Shown here piece by piece: positions 18,316 to 26,711 of a DNA stretch of 64,000 nt. Source of the DNA: an uncultured Pseudomonadales bacterium (lineage in GTDB: Bacteria > Pseudomonadota > Gammaproteobacteria > Pseudomonadales > Azotimanducaceae); assembly GCA_951813295.1 (NCBI GenBank), contig CATOTI010000002.1, positions 1,612,001 through 1,676,000 of the forward strand, written 5' to 3'. Below the pieces are notes generated by a model. It was not told the DNA's origin. It saw nothing but the letters and a program-made list of their open reading frames with translations, and ran no database searches. Both the position numbers and the translations under genes were made by a program. The first letter of the stretch is position 1. The number at the start of each line of letters is the position of its first letter.

Positions 18316-19180
18316 CGGTCTCGGCGTTCTCTTCGACGACGCTGTTTTCGATATAGCCGATGTTCTCGATCTCGATTCGCACGACATCACCCACCGTGAG
18401 CCACGGCGGCGGATCCATCGCGAGCGCAACACCAGACGACGTGCCCGTGTAGATCACATCGCCCGGGTCGAGCGTGAACGATTTAGTCAGGTGCTCGATC
18501 TGATCGAAACAATCGAAGATCAGATGTTCAGTGTTCGAATCCTGACGTACGTCCTCGTTCACGAGGGTACGAATGCCGAGGTTGTGCGGATCGCCGACTT
18601 CGTCGGCCGTGACGATCCACGGGCCGAACGGCGCGTGGGTGTCGAACGACTTGCCGATCTGCATCGTGGGGGTGGCACGTTGCCAGTCACGCACGCTGAC
18701 GTCGTTGCCGACACAGTAGCCGGCGATCACCTCATGGGCGCGCTCCTTCGGGACATGCTTCGCGCGTTTGCCGACGACGAAGACGAGCTCGCCCTCGTAG
18801 TCCAGATGATCCGATACCGCCGGTTTGACGAACTCGCCATACGGTGCCGTGACGGCGTTGTGTTGTTTGTTGAACCAGATCTGCGTTTTCGGCGTCGGTG
18901 CACCGGTCTCGGCGATGTGATCGGCGTAGTTCAGACCGATCGCGAGAATCTTCCCCGGCCGCGGGATGGGAGCTTCCAGTTGAACATCGGAGATCGCGAT
19001 GGCGTGATCGGCATTGGTCTGCGCCTCTCGTGCGATCGCCATGGCGTCGTCACCCGCCTCGAGGAAGCCGATCATGTCGGTCGGCAGGTCAGGGGCTGCT
19101 TGGGAAAGATCGATGATCAATTCTCCGACGACGACGCCAATGCGTGTCGAGCGGCCGTGAGTAAACGTTGCGAGCTTCAT
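18305..19180 (-). CDS. fumarylacetoacetate hydrolase family protein
   Basis: 291 residues from the ATG at 19180, preceded by GAGGCGG. The C-terminal FAH domain has ILAIGLNYADHIAETG (start of the fold), the metal ligands in DYEGELVFVVG, GYCVGNDVSVRDWQR, KSFDTHAPFGPWIV and the final GDVIYTGTSSGVALAM. Family members are acylpyruvases, 2-oxopent-4-enoate hydratases or isomerases of aromatic catabolism, with a divalent metal held by Glu/Glu/Asp. It is the third gene of a minus-strand set after clpP and an alpha/beta hydrolase, with gaps of 23 and 26 bases. Confidence 0.92.
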   Translation of the reverse strand: MKLATFTHGRSTRIGVVVGELIIDLSQAAPDLPTDMIGFLEAGDDAMAIAREAQTNADHAIAISDVQLEAPIPRPGKILAIGLNYADHIAETGAPTPKTQIWFNKQHNAVTAPYGEFVKPAVSDHLDYEGELVFVVGKRAKHVPKERAHEVIAGYCVGNDVSVRDWQRATPTMQIGKSFDTHAPFGPWIVTADEVGDPHNLGIRTLVNEDVRQDSNTEHLIFDCFDQIEHLTKSFTLDPGDVIYTGTSSGVALAMDPPPWLTVGDVVRIEIENIGYIENSVVEENAETVIG

Positions 19181-19206
19181 ATCCGCCTCGTTGTTATGAA
19201 GAAGTG

Positions 19207-19860
19207 TTAGAGGATTTCGTCGAGCCATGCCCGCGCTGTCGTCGCCATCTCCGTGAAGACGTCGTCCGACCGCGTTCGCGAGCGTTTCAGCACCTTGTAT
19301 CCGTGATCGGCCGTGTCGAGCCAAACGAGCGTCGCGCCGATGCGGTTCGTCACCTCGGTCATGAGGTCAGAACTTGCCATGCCATCACGTGAGCCCGACA
19401 AGAAGAGCATCGGCGCTTTGATCTGATCCAGGTGCTCGGCCCGCGTGATGGAAGGTTTAGCCGGCATATGCAGCGGGAACGAGCCGAAGATCATGCCGGC
19501 AACATCGAGGCCATGATCGACCACCGCGTGCGTTGCCATGCGACCGCCGAAACTGTGACCACCGAGCAGGATCGGTCCCGCCGCGCGTTCGAGACCACAG
19601 GCGTGCGCCGCCGCCACCGTCGCGGTCGAGACGTCCTGCCGGTCGACCCGGTTCTTGCCGTTTTCCTTGAAGGGGAAGTTGTAGCGCAATGTGGCAACGC
19701 CGACCCTTCCAAACGCGTCCGCTATCGCTTGCATCGACGCATGGCGCATGTCCGCGCCGGCGCCATGCCCGAAAACGAGCAACACGTCGTCAGCGTCGTT
19801 CGACTGCAGCAGTCCCGAAACGGTCCGTTCATCGTCGACGCGGATTTTGAGCTCTTCCAC
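19207..19860 (-). CDS. alpha/beta hydrolase of the KANL3/Tex30 (dienelactone-like) family
   Basis: 217 residues from a GTG at 19860, 23 bases after the clpP stop and preceded by AAAGAAGG. FGHGAGADMRH is the oxyanion region, GGHSFGGRMA the nucleophile elbow with the catalytic Ser, LSGSRDGMA the acid region and DTADHGYKV the catalytic His. HGAGADMRH and the short length are typical of the uncharacterised KANL3/Tex30-type bacterial hydrolases. The substrate is unknown. An upstream in-frame extension through the clpP gene is open but is a coding shadow. Confidence 0.87.
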   Translation of the reverse strand: MEELKIRVDDERTVSGLLQSNDADDVLLVFGHGAGADMRHASMQAIADAFGRVGVATLRYNFPFKENGKNRVDRQDVSTATVAAAHACGLERAAGPILLGGHSFGGRMATHAVVDHGLDVAGMIFGSFPLHMPAKPSITRAEHLDQIKAPMLFLSGSRDGMASSDLMTEVTNRIGATLVWLDTADHGYKVLKRSRTRSDDVFTEMATTARAWLDEIL

Positions 19861-19883
19861 CGGCGGGCCTTCTTTGGGTCGAT

Positions 19884-20525
19884 CTACGGCAGTTCGCCGA
19901 TCGATTGGATGATCGTTCCGACGAGACCGTAGTCGACGGATTCCTCGGCGCTCATCCAATAGTCCCGATCCGTGTCCTTGGTGACTTTTTCGATCGGCTG
20001 GCCGGTTTGCTCGGCAATGATCGCGTTGATGCGTTCGCGCGTCTTCAGGATCTCGCGAGCGTGGATCTCGATATCCGAAGCGTCGCCACCGAAGCCGCCA
20101 GCCGGCTGGTGAATGAGGTAACGCGTGTTCGGCAGCGAGAAGCGGTTCTCGCGATTCGTCGCCAGGTAGATGTGGGTCGCGATGCTGCCGACCCATCCCG
20201 TCCCAACGATTCGAACCTCGGGTTCGATGAAGCGAATCATGTCGAAGATCGTATCGCCCGATTCGACGTGGCCACCGGGCGAGCCAACGAAGATCGTGAT
20301 CGGATCGCTGTTCTCGAAAGCGAGCGCGAGAAGCTTCTCCGCCGTCCGCCGCGCCACTTCCTGGTTGATCTCGCCGAAGATCGTCAACGTGCGATTCTTG
20401 AACAGGTTGCTTTCGAGAAACGCGAACGGGTTCGCCGCATCCTGTTTCTTGGCCTCTTCGTCCGTCTCTTCGTCGAGACGATGACCGGCCAAGGCGCGAC
20501 TGTCCGCGCCCTTCTCAATCGTCAT
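19884..20525 (-). CDS. clpP: ClpP-family serine protease
   Basis: 213 residues from the ATG at 20525. The catalytic triad S114, H139 and D188 has exactly the 25- and 49-residue spacing of E. coli ClpP. It is set in GWVGSIATHIYLA, YLIHQPAGG and DTDRDYWMSAEE. The oxyanion loop FVGSPGGHVESG is intact. A 30-residue acidic N-terminal extension (DEETDEEAKKQD) replaces the usual short propeptide. The residue before the nucleophile is Gly rather than the common Ala. No clpX or tig flanks it, so it is probably a second, ClpP-like paralogue. It would chamber-degrade proteins with a Clp ATPase encoded elsewhere. Confidence 0.88.
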   Translation of the reverse strand: MTIEKGADSRALAGHRLDEETDEEAKKQDAANPFAFLESNLFKNRTLTIFGEINQEVARRTAEKLLALAFENSDPITIFVGSPGGHVESGDTIFDMIRFIEPEVRIVGTGWVGSIATHIYLATNRENRFSLPNTRYLIHQPAGGFGGDASDIEIHAREILKTRERINAIIAEQTGQPIEKVTKDTDRDYWMSAEESVDYGLVGTIIQSIGELP

Positions 20526-20650
20526 GGGAACTGTCCCTAAAGAAAAAGGGCGCCATGTTACCCCGGCTGGTGACGATTGGGCCGTGCGGCGGCACCCGTT
20601 TTCCTGCCAAACTTCGTCGCATCCATTGGCTTGAACGAAGCGAGAATCCC

Positions 20651-21568
20651 ATGCCGCTGCACCCTGATTACGCCGCGATGCTCGAAGAAATGCAGGCAGC
20701 CGAAGGCCCCGCACTCACCGACCTGCCGGTCGCCGACGGGCGGGCGATGTATCAGATGATGCAGCCGGAACGTCCCGACCTGGCGGTCGGCGATGTCAGC
20801 GATCGCGAAGTCGGCGGTGTGCCGGTTCGCATCTACACCCCGGTAGGTGAAGGACCGTTTCCGATCGTCATGATGTTTCACGGCGGCGGTTGGGTGATCG
20901 GCGATCTCGTCACGGCGGATGCACAAAGTCGCGAGGTCTGCGCGGGCGTCGGCGCGATCGTCGTTTCCGTCGGCTACCGCCTCGCACCGGAGCACGTCTT
21001 CCCGGCGGCGGCCGACGACTGCTACGCGGCGACCGCTTGGGCGGCCGAAAACGGCGCGACGCTGGGGGGTGATCCTTCCCGGCTAGCGGTCGCGGGCGAC
21101 AGCGCCGGCGGCAATCTCGCCGCGGTCGTGGCGCAAATGGCACGCGACAAAAGTGGCCCCGCGATCGCCTTCCAACTGCTCGTCTACCCGGTCACGGACG
21201 GGGCGAACTTCGACACGCCCTCGTATCACGACAACGCCGACGGCTACATGCTGACGACCGAATCGATGCATTGGTTCTGGAACCACTACGCCCCGGCGGA
21301 TGCGGATCGTCAGAATCCCTACGCATCGCCGCTCCTGGCAGAGAGCTTCGCAAACCTACCCCCCGCATTCGTGATGACGGCGGAGTTCGACCCGTTGCGC
21401 GACGAAGGCGAGGCCTATGCCGACAAGATGAGCGCCGCGGGAAATGCCGTCGCGTGTAAGCGCTACGACGGGTTGATCCACGGTTTCTTCGGTCAGAGCC
21501 TCGCGGTCAACGCCGCTCGCGGCCCGATGGACGAGGCAATCGCCGCGCTCAAGAACGCCCTCGGCTAA
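20651..21568 (+). CDS. alpha/beta hydrolase, hormone-sensitive lipase family esterase
   Basis: 305 residues from the ATG at 20651. The HGGGW oxyanion motif (MMFHGGGWVIGD), nucleophile elbow AGDSAGGN, acid EFDPLRDEGE and catalytic His in GLIHGFFG are all present with normal spacing for family IV (HSL) esterases. YRLAPEHVFPAA is also diagnostic. It should hydrolyse short acyl esters in the cytosol. It heads a plus-strand set of catabolic genes; the PhyH gene follows after 15 bases. Confidence 0.93.
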   Translation: MPLHPDYAAMLEEMQAAEGPALTDLPVADGRAMYQMMQPERPDLAVGDVSDREVGGVPVRIYTPVGEGPFPIVMMFHGGGWVIGDLVTADAQSREVCAGVGAIVVSVGYRLAPEHVFPAAADDCYAATAWAAENGATLGGDPSRLAVAGDSAGGNLAAVVAQMARDKSGPAIAFQLLVYPVTDGANFDTPSYHDNADGYMLTTESMHWFWNHYAPADADRQNPYASPLLAESFANLPPAFVMTAEFDPLRDEGEAYADKMSAAGNAVACKRYDGLIHGFFGQSLAVNAARGPMDEAIAALKNALG

Positions 21569-21583
21569 CGCTCCCTAATCGAT

Positions 21584-22372
21584 ATGCAGTCGACGCTCGA
21601 CCTCGACTCGCGCGTCGGGCTCGATCTCGAGACTCGCGCGGCGTTTCGCCGCGACGGGTACGTGCGACTCGGGCGCCTCGATCCCGCGACTCTCGAGGGT
21701 TTACAACGCGCCATCAACGACGTCATGCAGGGCCGGGCGTCGATCCCGTACGAGCGCGTCCTGATGCAGCTCGACTCATCGACCGGCGACTATGCCGACC
21801 TCGGGCCACAAACGAAGGGCTTCAAAGGGAGAACCCTCGACTACCGGAAAATCCAGGATCTCGAGCTCGAGCCGAGGTTCCTCGCTTACCTGAAGGCGCC
21901 ACGTTTCGAACGGATCGCAAGAGATTTCTACGCTCGCAGCGCCGTCGCCTGCTTTCGGGCGATGTTCATGAACAAACCCGCTGCCGGCGGTACGGTGCTC
22001 AACTGGCACCAGGACCGATGGACGAGTCTCGATCGGGATCCCGAGTTCACCATCTGGACGGCGCTCGACGACGCGACAACGGAAAACGGCTGTCTGGAAG
22101 TCATTCCTGGAAGCCATGGCGTACTCGTCAACCCGAGCGATCCGAGCGCCCACCTGACACCCGAGCAGCGCGCCGAATGGGACCGGGTGCCGAAGAAAGC
22201 ACTACCCGTCGAAGCCGGCACGGTCCTTCTACTACACAACTGGCTGCTACATCGCTCGGGCATCAACCATTCGAACGAGCCCAGGCGCGCATTCAGCGTC
22301 TGTTACATGGACGCTGAGACCGTCGATGCGAAAGGCAGGCGATATACCCCACTCTTCGACGCCCTCGACTAA
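21584..22372 (+). CDS. phytanoyl-CoA dioxygenase (PhyH) family protein
   Basis: 262 residues. The Fe(II)/2-oxoglutarate facial triad is HxD in NWHQDRWTSL and the distal His in LLHNWLLHRSGIN, followed by the 2-oxoglutarate-binding Arg in EPRRAFSVCYMD. GCLEVIPGSHGV is the PhyH signature. Such enzymes hydroxylate CoA esters, betaines, phosphonates or small metabolites; the substrate is unknown. This copy is only distantly related to the two other PhyH genes in the window. It follows the esterase by 15 bases and precedes the LLM gene by 54. Confidence 0.9.
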   Translation: MQSTLDLDSRVGLDLETRAAFRRDGYVRLGRLDPATLEGLQRAINDVMQGRASIPYERVLMQLDSSTGDYADLGPQTKGFKGRTLDYRKIQDLELEPRFLAYLKAPRFERIARDFYARSAVACFRAMFMNKPAAGGTVLNWHQDRWTSLDRDPEFTIWTALDDATTENGCLEVIPGSHGVLVNPSDPSAHLTPEQRAEWDRVPKKALPVEAGTVLLLHNWLLHRSGINHSNEPRRAFSVCYMDAETVDAKGRRYTPLFDALD

Positions 22373-22426
22373 GGCGCCCACCGACTTGCTAGAGTGGCGT
22401 TTTTCACCAGAGCAAAGGGGAGTGCT

Positions 22427-23422
22427 ATGCGCTTAGGTGTACTCGCGGGGGCCGGATCGAACTGGCAGGACTCGCTCAAAAAGGTTCAACACGCCGAATC
22501 ACTCGGCTATGAGATGGTGGCAACCGGCGAAGCTTGGGGCACCTCGTCGATTCCCTGGATGACGCTGCTCGCGGTCAACACCTCGAAGATCGAGATCGGC
22601 ACGTCGATTCTCAATACGTTCTCCCGCTCGCCGGGTGCGATCGCGCAGGAATTCGCCATGCTCGACGTGTTGTCGAACGGCCGGATGATCTGTGGGCTCG
22701 GCTCGTCCGGACACCGCGTGATCGAACATTTCCACGGCGTCCCGTTCAAGAAGCCATTACGCCGCATCCGCGAGTACGTCGAGATCATCAATATGTTGAT
22801 CCGCGGCGACAAGCTCGAGTACGCGGGCGACATCTACGACCTCGGCCGCGGATTCACCCTCGACTACGAACGTCCACGTGACCACATCCCGATGTACATC
22901 GCGGCGATTACGCCCAAGTCGATCGACCAGACCGGCGAGATCGCGGACGGAATTTTCCCCATTCACTGGCCCAAGGGCCGGTTCCAGTCGCTTCGCCAGG
23001 AACTCGCCGTCGGCGCCGCGAAGGCCGGCAAGACGGGCGGTGACCTGACGATCGCCCCGTTCACGAACGTCTATGTTCTGGGCGAGGGACGTGATGACGA
23101 CATGTGGAAAGCCGCGCGCATGCCGCTCTTCCACTACATCAACCGCATGGGCGACTTCTACTGGAACATGCTCGCTTCCAACGGCTTCGAGGCCGAGGTG
23201 ATGGCGTCCCGCGCAGCTTGGCAAAACGGTCGAGACATGGACGCCGCCATGGCGGCCATCAGCGAGGAAATGGTTCGCGAGATCCAGGTGATCGGCCCGA
23301 TCGAAGCGGTGGCTGAGCAACTCGAAGAGCGATCCCAACTGGGCGCCGACGTGCAGATGGTGCAAATGCCCGGGGGTAGCTTCGACGATGCCGCGCGCCG
23401 GCTGGAGCAACTCCTCGGTTAG
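22427..23422 (+). CDS. LLM-class flavin-dependent oxidoreductase
   Basis: 331 residues from the ATG at 22427, which has AAGGGGAG at 5 bases. The luciferase-like TIM barrel shows HAESLGYEMVATGEAWG, IEIGTSILNTFSRSPGAIAQEFAMLDVLSNGRMICGLG and the substrate/flavin loops. The early EAW and ILNTFSRSP stretches resemble F420-dependent members more than FMN luciferases. Proteobacteria with F420 exist, but FMN cannot be excluded. It may oxidise or desulfonate a catabolite. The SRPBCC gene follows after 9 bases. Confidence 0.88.
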   Translation: MRLGVLAGAGSNWQDSLKKVQHAESLGYEMVATGEAWGTSSIPWMTLLAVNTSKIEIGTSILNTFSRSPGAIAQEFAMLDVLSNGRMICGLGSSGHRVIEHFHGVPFKKPLRRIREYVEIINMLIRGDKLEYAGDIYDLGRGFTLDYERPRDHIPMYIAAITPKSIDQTGEIADGIFPIHWPKGRFQSLRQELAVGAAKAGKTGGDLTIAPFTNVYVLGEGRDDDMWKAARMPLFHYINRMGDFYWNMLASNGFEAEVMASRAAWQNGRDMDAAMAAISEEMVREIQVIGPIEAVAEQLEERSQLGADVQMVQMPGGSFDDAARRLEQLLG

Positions 23423-23431
23423 GCCGACGGC

Positions 23432-23911
23432 ATGAAATGGATCCTCGTGGCGGTAGTGGTCGCGGCGGTCATCCTCGCCGCGGTCCTGCTACCGCGTAAA
23501 TCGGTACACGCCGAGGTCATCGTGCGAGCTTCGTCGGACGATGTCTGGGACACAGTGACCGACACGTCGACCTACAACGACTGGAACCCGATCTTCAGGA
23601 ATCTCGAGGGCACCTTTTCCGAAGGCAGCAGCATCCGTCTCGACATGACCGTTTCAGACGGTGGCCAGACGCCGATCGAGGTGTCCGTGACCAATCTGAT
23701 CCCGGGTCGCGAGATCCACCAGAGTGCCGGGATCCCCGGGGTACTGACGGCGAACCATCAATGGCTGATCGAGCCCGTGTCCGACGGCACCCGCGTCGTT
23801 CAGCACGAGGAGTATCGAGGGACCGGCGTGCTTTTTTACGACCCGGCCGATGCCGAGCGGCTTTATCGAGAAGGCCTCGCGGCATTGAAGTCACGATTGG
23901 AAGGCGAGTGA
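23432..23911 (+). CDS. SRPBCC-family protein with N-terminal membrane anchor
   Basis: 159 residues. An N-terminal hydrophobic helix (ILVAVVVAAVILAAVLLP, about 4-21) anchors a START/Bet v1-like hot-pocket domain: VHAEVIVRASSDDVWDTVTDTSTYNDWNP, then the strand pattern ending in RLYREGLAALKSRLE. This fold binds hydrophobic ligands. The stop codon overlaps the ATG of the next gene (TGATG), so the two are translationally coupled. The function is unknown. Lipid or polyketide binding at the membrane is plausible but not shown. Confidence 0.85.
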   Translation: MKWILVAVVVAAVILAAVLLPRKSVHAEVIVRASSDDVWDTVTDTSTYNDWNPIFRNLEGTFSEGSSIRLDMTVSDGGQTPIEVSVTNLIPGREIHQSAGIPGVLTANHQWLIEPVSDGTRVVQHEEYRGTGVLFYDPADAERLYREGLAALKSRLEGE

Positions 23912-24711
23912 TGACAAAAACAATAGGTTTCATCGGTCTGGGTGCCATGGGCGAACCCATGGCGAAGCGGCTACTTGACGCCGGATTCCAGGTAACGAGC
24001 TGCGTCAACCGCAACCGTGAACCTGTAGATCGGCTCACGGCGCACGGCCTTGTCGAAGCCGACGATGCCTTTGCGGTCGGTCTGGAAGCGGACGTACTGA
24101 TGTGTTGTGTCTTCGATGAACCGCAGAACGACATCGTTTTGCGTGGCGAACGCGGCGCTCTCGCCGCGTTACGCCCGGGCACAACCGTGCTCCTCATGAG
24201 CACGATCTCACCCGGCTACTGCCAAACCCTCGCCGAAGAAGCGCGCGCGAAGGGGATCACGGTATTGGACTGTCCGCTCAGTGGGCGTGTGCAGGGCGCG
24301 GTCGACGGCACGCTCACGCTCATGATCGGCGGTTCGGAAACCGACATCGACGCATGCGCCGATGTGCTTGCGCCGCTCGGTAAAACGATGCGCTGTGGGG
24401 ACGTCGGCTCGGGGCAAGTGATGAAGCTCGCCAACAACGCCATCGTGCTGACGACGTTCAGCCTGCTCCTCGAGGTGCGCGACCTCGTCGCGTCCTACGG
24501 CATGGACCTCGACAACTTCATGACGATCTTGAATCAGTCGACCGGGCGGAGCGTCGTCTCCGAGTCGTTTCCCATGCCGAAAGGGCGAATGAAGATGGTC
24601 GGCATGCCCGCGAAAGACGTCTCGACGTGCCTCGCGTTGGCAGATCAGCTCGGCATTCCGCTACCCGTCGTCCAGGCGTGCTTCGACGCAGGATCGGCCG
24701 AAGCGTCGTGA
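23911..24711 (+). CDS. NAD(P)-dependent 3-hydroxyisobutyrate dehydrogenase-like oxidoreductase
   Basis: 266 residues, a little short for the family (about 290-300). It has the GFIGLGAMGEPMAKRLLDAGF dinucleotide motif, the substrate signature DCPLSGRVQGAVDGTL and the catalytic lysine in GQVMKLANNAIV. The C-terminal domain is trimmed. The family reduces or oxidises beta-hydroxy acids. It overlaps the preceding SRPBCC stop by 1 base and the following GNAT start (GTGA), which makes a four-gene coupled run with the LLM gene. Confidence 0.9.
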   Translation: MTKTIGFIGLGAMGEPMAKRLLDAGFQVTSCVNRNREPVDRLTAHGLVEADDAFAVGLEADVLMCCVFDEPQNDIVLRGERGALAALRPGTTVLLMSTISPGYCQTLAEEARAKGITVLDCPLSGRVQGAVDGTLTLMIGGSETDIDACADVLAPLGKTMRCGDVGSGQVMKLANNAIVLTTFSLLLEVRDLVASYGMDLDNFMTILNQSTGRSVVSESFPMPKGRMKMVGMPAKDVSTCLALADQLGIPLPVVQACFDAGSAEAS

Positions 24712-25214
24712 ACGTCGCCATTCGCGCAGCGGATGGTGCCGACGCGGAAACGATCCACGCCATCCGATCGTCGGCCGCCGATGCCCTGACGGCCGAGTTC
24801 GGCAGCGGGCACTGGTCACATGTCGAGAGCCTCGCGACGCTCCGGCGGCACGCCGTCGATCGCGACCTCTTCCTCGCGATGAATGAGGGTGAGGCGATCG
24901 GCACGTTCGAACTACAGAGCAAAAAGCCCGGCTTCTACAGCAAACACTGGTTCGCCGACCCGGACGCGCCTGCCTGCTATCTATTCAACATGGCCATCGT
25001 GAAGACGTCCCAGCGACACGGTCTCGGTCGAGCCATCATGGCCGAGATGGAGGCACTCGCAGCCACGGACGGCAAGCGCGCCCTGCGCCTCGATGCTTAC
25101 GACGCCCCGGCCGGCGCGGGCGTTTTCTATGGGAAGTGTGGCTACGATTTTGTGCACGAGGGTTCGTTCAACCGCGTGGCGCTGCGCTACTACGAGAAGC
25201 TCCTCGGCGCATGA
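24708..25214 (+). CDS. GNAT-family N-acetyltransferase
   Basis: 168 residues from a GTG that overlaps the previous stop (GTGA). The acetyl-CoA pyrophosphate loop is SQRHGLGRAIMAEME (about 100-114), and the C-terminal KCGYDFVHEGSFN is the usual final strand. The acceptor is unknown. A 3-base gap separates it from the convergent TetR gene. Confidence 0.85.
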   Translation: MNVAIRAADGADAETIHAIRSSAADALTAEFGSGHWSHVESLATLRRHAVDRDLFLAMNEGEAIGTFELQSKKPGFYSKHWFADPDAPACYLFNMAIVKTSQRHGLGRAIMAEMEALAATDGKRALRLDAYDAPAGAGVFYGKCGYDFVHEGSFNRVALRYYEKLLGA

Positions 25215-25217
25215 CGT

Positions 25218-25805
25218 TCAAATCAACGCCGCGACATAGCGGTCGAGCGCTTGGCGGGCATCGCGGCGTCGATGGGCGAGCCGTCGCCGGTTTGGAAACT
25301 CGCGCGCGACGGCAACACCCAAGCCGTCGATGAGAGCGACCAGGCTGACCGCTTCGATGTCGAGCGCCGACGGGGACACGAACGGTCCCAGCAACCGCTC
25401 GACGAGCGTGCGCCACTCGCGGTAACGCCGTGCGTTTTCGTCCGTGAGCGCCGCGTCGTCCATCGCCACGCTCCAGAACGCGAGCCAGACGCGCCATTCG
25501 ACGAGCGATGATCGTGTCATCGGCAATGCTTCGATCAGCACACGTTCGAGACGAACGACGGGATCAATCTCATCGTCGAGCGCACGTTCCATGCGCGTAC
25601 TGGCGCTCGTGTGGACATGGCGGAGGGTCGCGATCAGGAGCTCGTCGCGATTGGCGAAATAGTGCGTGAGCGAACCGGTGGTACAACCCGCACGTTCCGC
25701 GACCCGACGCATCGTGGCGGCGCCAAGGCCCTCGGTCGCGACTAAGTCGGCACTCGCTTCCACGAACTCGCGCCGACGCAGTTCCGCATCGACTGATTTC
25801 GGCAT
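25218..25805 (-). CDS. TetR-family transcriptional regulator (BetI-like)
   Basis: 195 residues. The N-terminal helix-turn-helix reads AERAGCTTGSLTHYFANRDELLIATL (about 37-62), and FVEASADLVATEGLGAATMRRVA precedes it. The all-alpha C-terminal half is a ligand pocket. The SLTHYF and C-terminal layout resemble BetI-type regulators. It is divergent from the PhyH gene at 25932, and the shared 126-base region carries an inverted repeat (25888-25917), the likely operator. It probably represses the PhyH gene and itself; the ligand is unknown. Confidence 0.88.
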   Translation of the reverse strand: MPKSVDAELRRREFVEASADLVATEGLGAATMRRVAERAGCTTGSLTHYFANRDELLIATLRHVHTSASTRMERALDDEIDPVVRLERVLIEALPMTRSSLVEWRVWLAFWSVAMDDAALTDENARRYREWRTLVERLLGPFVSPSALDIEAVSLVALIDGLGVAVAREFPNRRRLAHRRRDARQALDRYVAALI

Positions 25806-25887
25806 GTCTAATCACCACCCCTGTCGAGGGCACACGACGTAAGGTCGTTCGAAGGTTTCGAGCACGCTTGCGGTCCGCACCGTTTTA

Positions 25888-25917
25888 CGTAACATTCGTT
25901 ATACAACAAGCGTTACG
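25888..25917. promoter_or_regulatory. candidate TetR operator upstream of PhyH
   Basis: CGTAAC (25888-25893) and GTTACG (25912-25917) form a perfect inverted repeat with an 18-base spacer. Internal CGTTAT and AAGCGTT units make it a compound dyad. It lies 14 bases before the PhyH ATG and about 80 bases before the TetR start, in an AT-rich pocket. Confidence 0.6.
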
Positions 25918-25931
25918 CAAAAGCATTTCGC

Positions 25932-26711
25932 ATGAACGACTTGGTCGAGACGCTCGTCAGCGAGCTCCGTGAACAAGGCTTCGCCATTCGGCCATCCGTG
26001 GTGTCAGCAGATGCCATGGAAGCGACAGCAGCCGAACTCCGACCGCACTTCGATGTCGTCGATCTCGCAGCGACGACCAACCGAACGAAGCGTTTGCACA
26101 GCGGGGTGCTCGCCCAAAACGTGACGCTGCAGGCGCTCATCATGCATCCGCTCGTGCTGGCGGTGATGGATGAGCTCCTCCTGGAAAACTGCGCGAAATA
26201 CCAGCTCTCGAGTGTGCAAGGCATCGAGGTGCACGGCGGCGGAACCGATCAAACGCTGCACCGCGACGATGACATCTTCCGGTTGCCCCATCCGCACCCG
26301 ACATTCGAAGTCAACGTGATGTGGGCAGTGACGGATTTCTCATCCGCCAACGGTGCAACCCGCGTGGTTCCCGGCAGCCACACCTGGCCGTCGGGTCGCG
26401 TACCGGAAGGCGAGGCGACAGTCGCGGCTGAAATACCTCAGGGGTCGCTCCTCTTCTGGCTCGGCTCCACCTGGCACGGTGCCGGCGCCAACACGACAGA
26501 CGACGCGCGCGTCGGCTTATACGCCGGCTACAGCCTCGGCTGGCTCCGCCAGGAGGAGACGCTCTACCTCGCCCTGCCACCCGAAGTCGTCGCACCGATG
26601 CCCGAGACGTTGCAGCGGCTGATCGGCTACGAGATCAAAGGGACGAGCACGCTGGGTTGGCTCGATGGTCGGGATCCGCGTGAGGTGCTCGGCTGGCACA
26701 GCCGAACTTAG
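25932..26711 (+). CDS. phytanoyl-CoA dioxygenase (PhyH) family protein, paralogue A
   Basis: 259 residues. The HxD motif is in TLHRDDDIFRLPHPHP, the PhyH signature in NGATRVVPGSHTWPSG, the distal His in STWHGAGANTTDD and the 2-oxoglutarate Arg in ARVGLYAGYSLGWLRQEE. The C-terminal half is clearly related to the PhyH protein at 44980-45837: LIGY, GWLRQEE and NGATRV with P-G-S are shared in the same order. It is under the divergent TetR and convergent with an MFS transporter, whose stop codon overlaps its own by 4 bases. Confidence 0.9.
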   Translation: MNDLVETLVSELREQGFAIRPSVVSADAMEATAAELRPHFDVVDLAATTNRTKRLHSGVLAQNVTLQALIMHPLVLAVMDELLLENCAKYQLSSVQGIEVHGGGTDQTLHRDDDIFRLPHPHPTFEVNVMWAVTDFSSANGATRVVPGSHTWPSGRVPEGEATVAAEIPQGSLLFWLGSTWHGAGANTTDDARVGLYAGYSLGWLRQEETLYLALPPEVVAPMPETLQRLIGYEIKGTSTLGWLDGRDPREVLGWHSRT

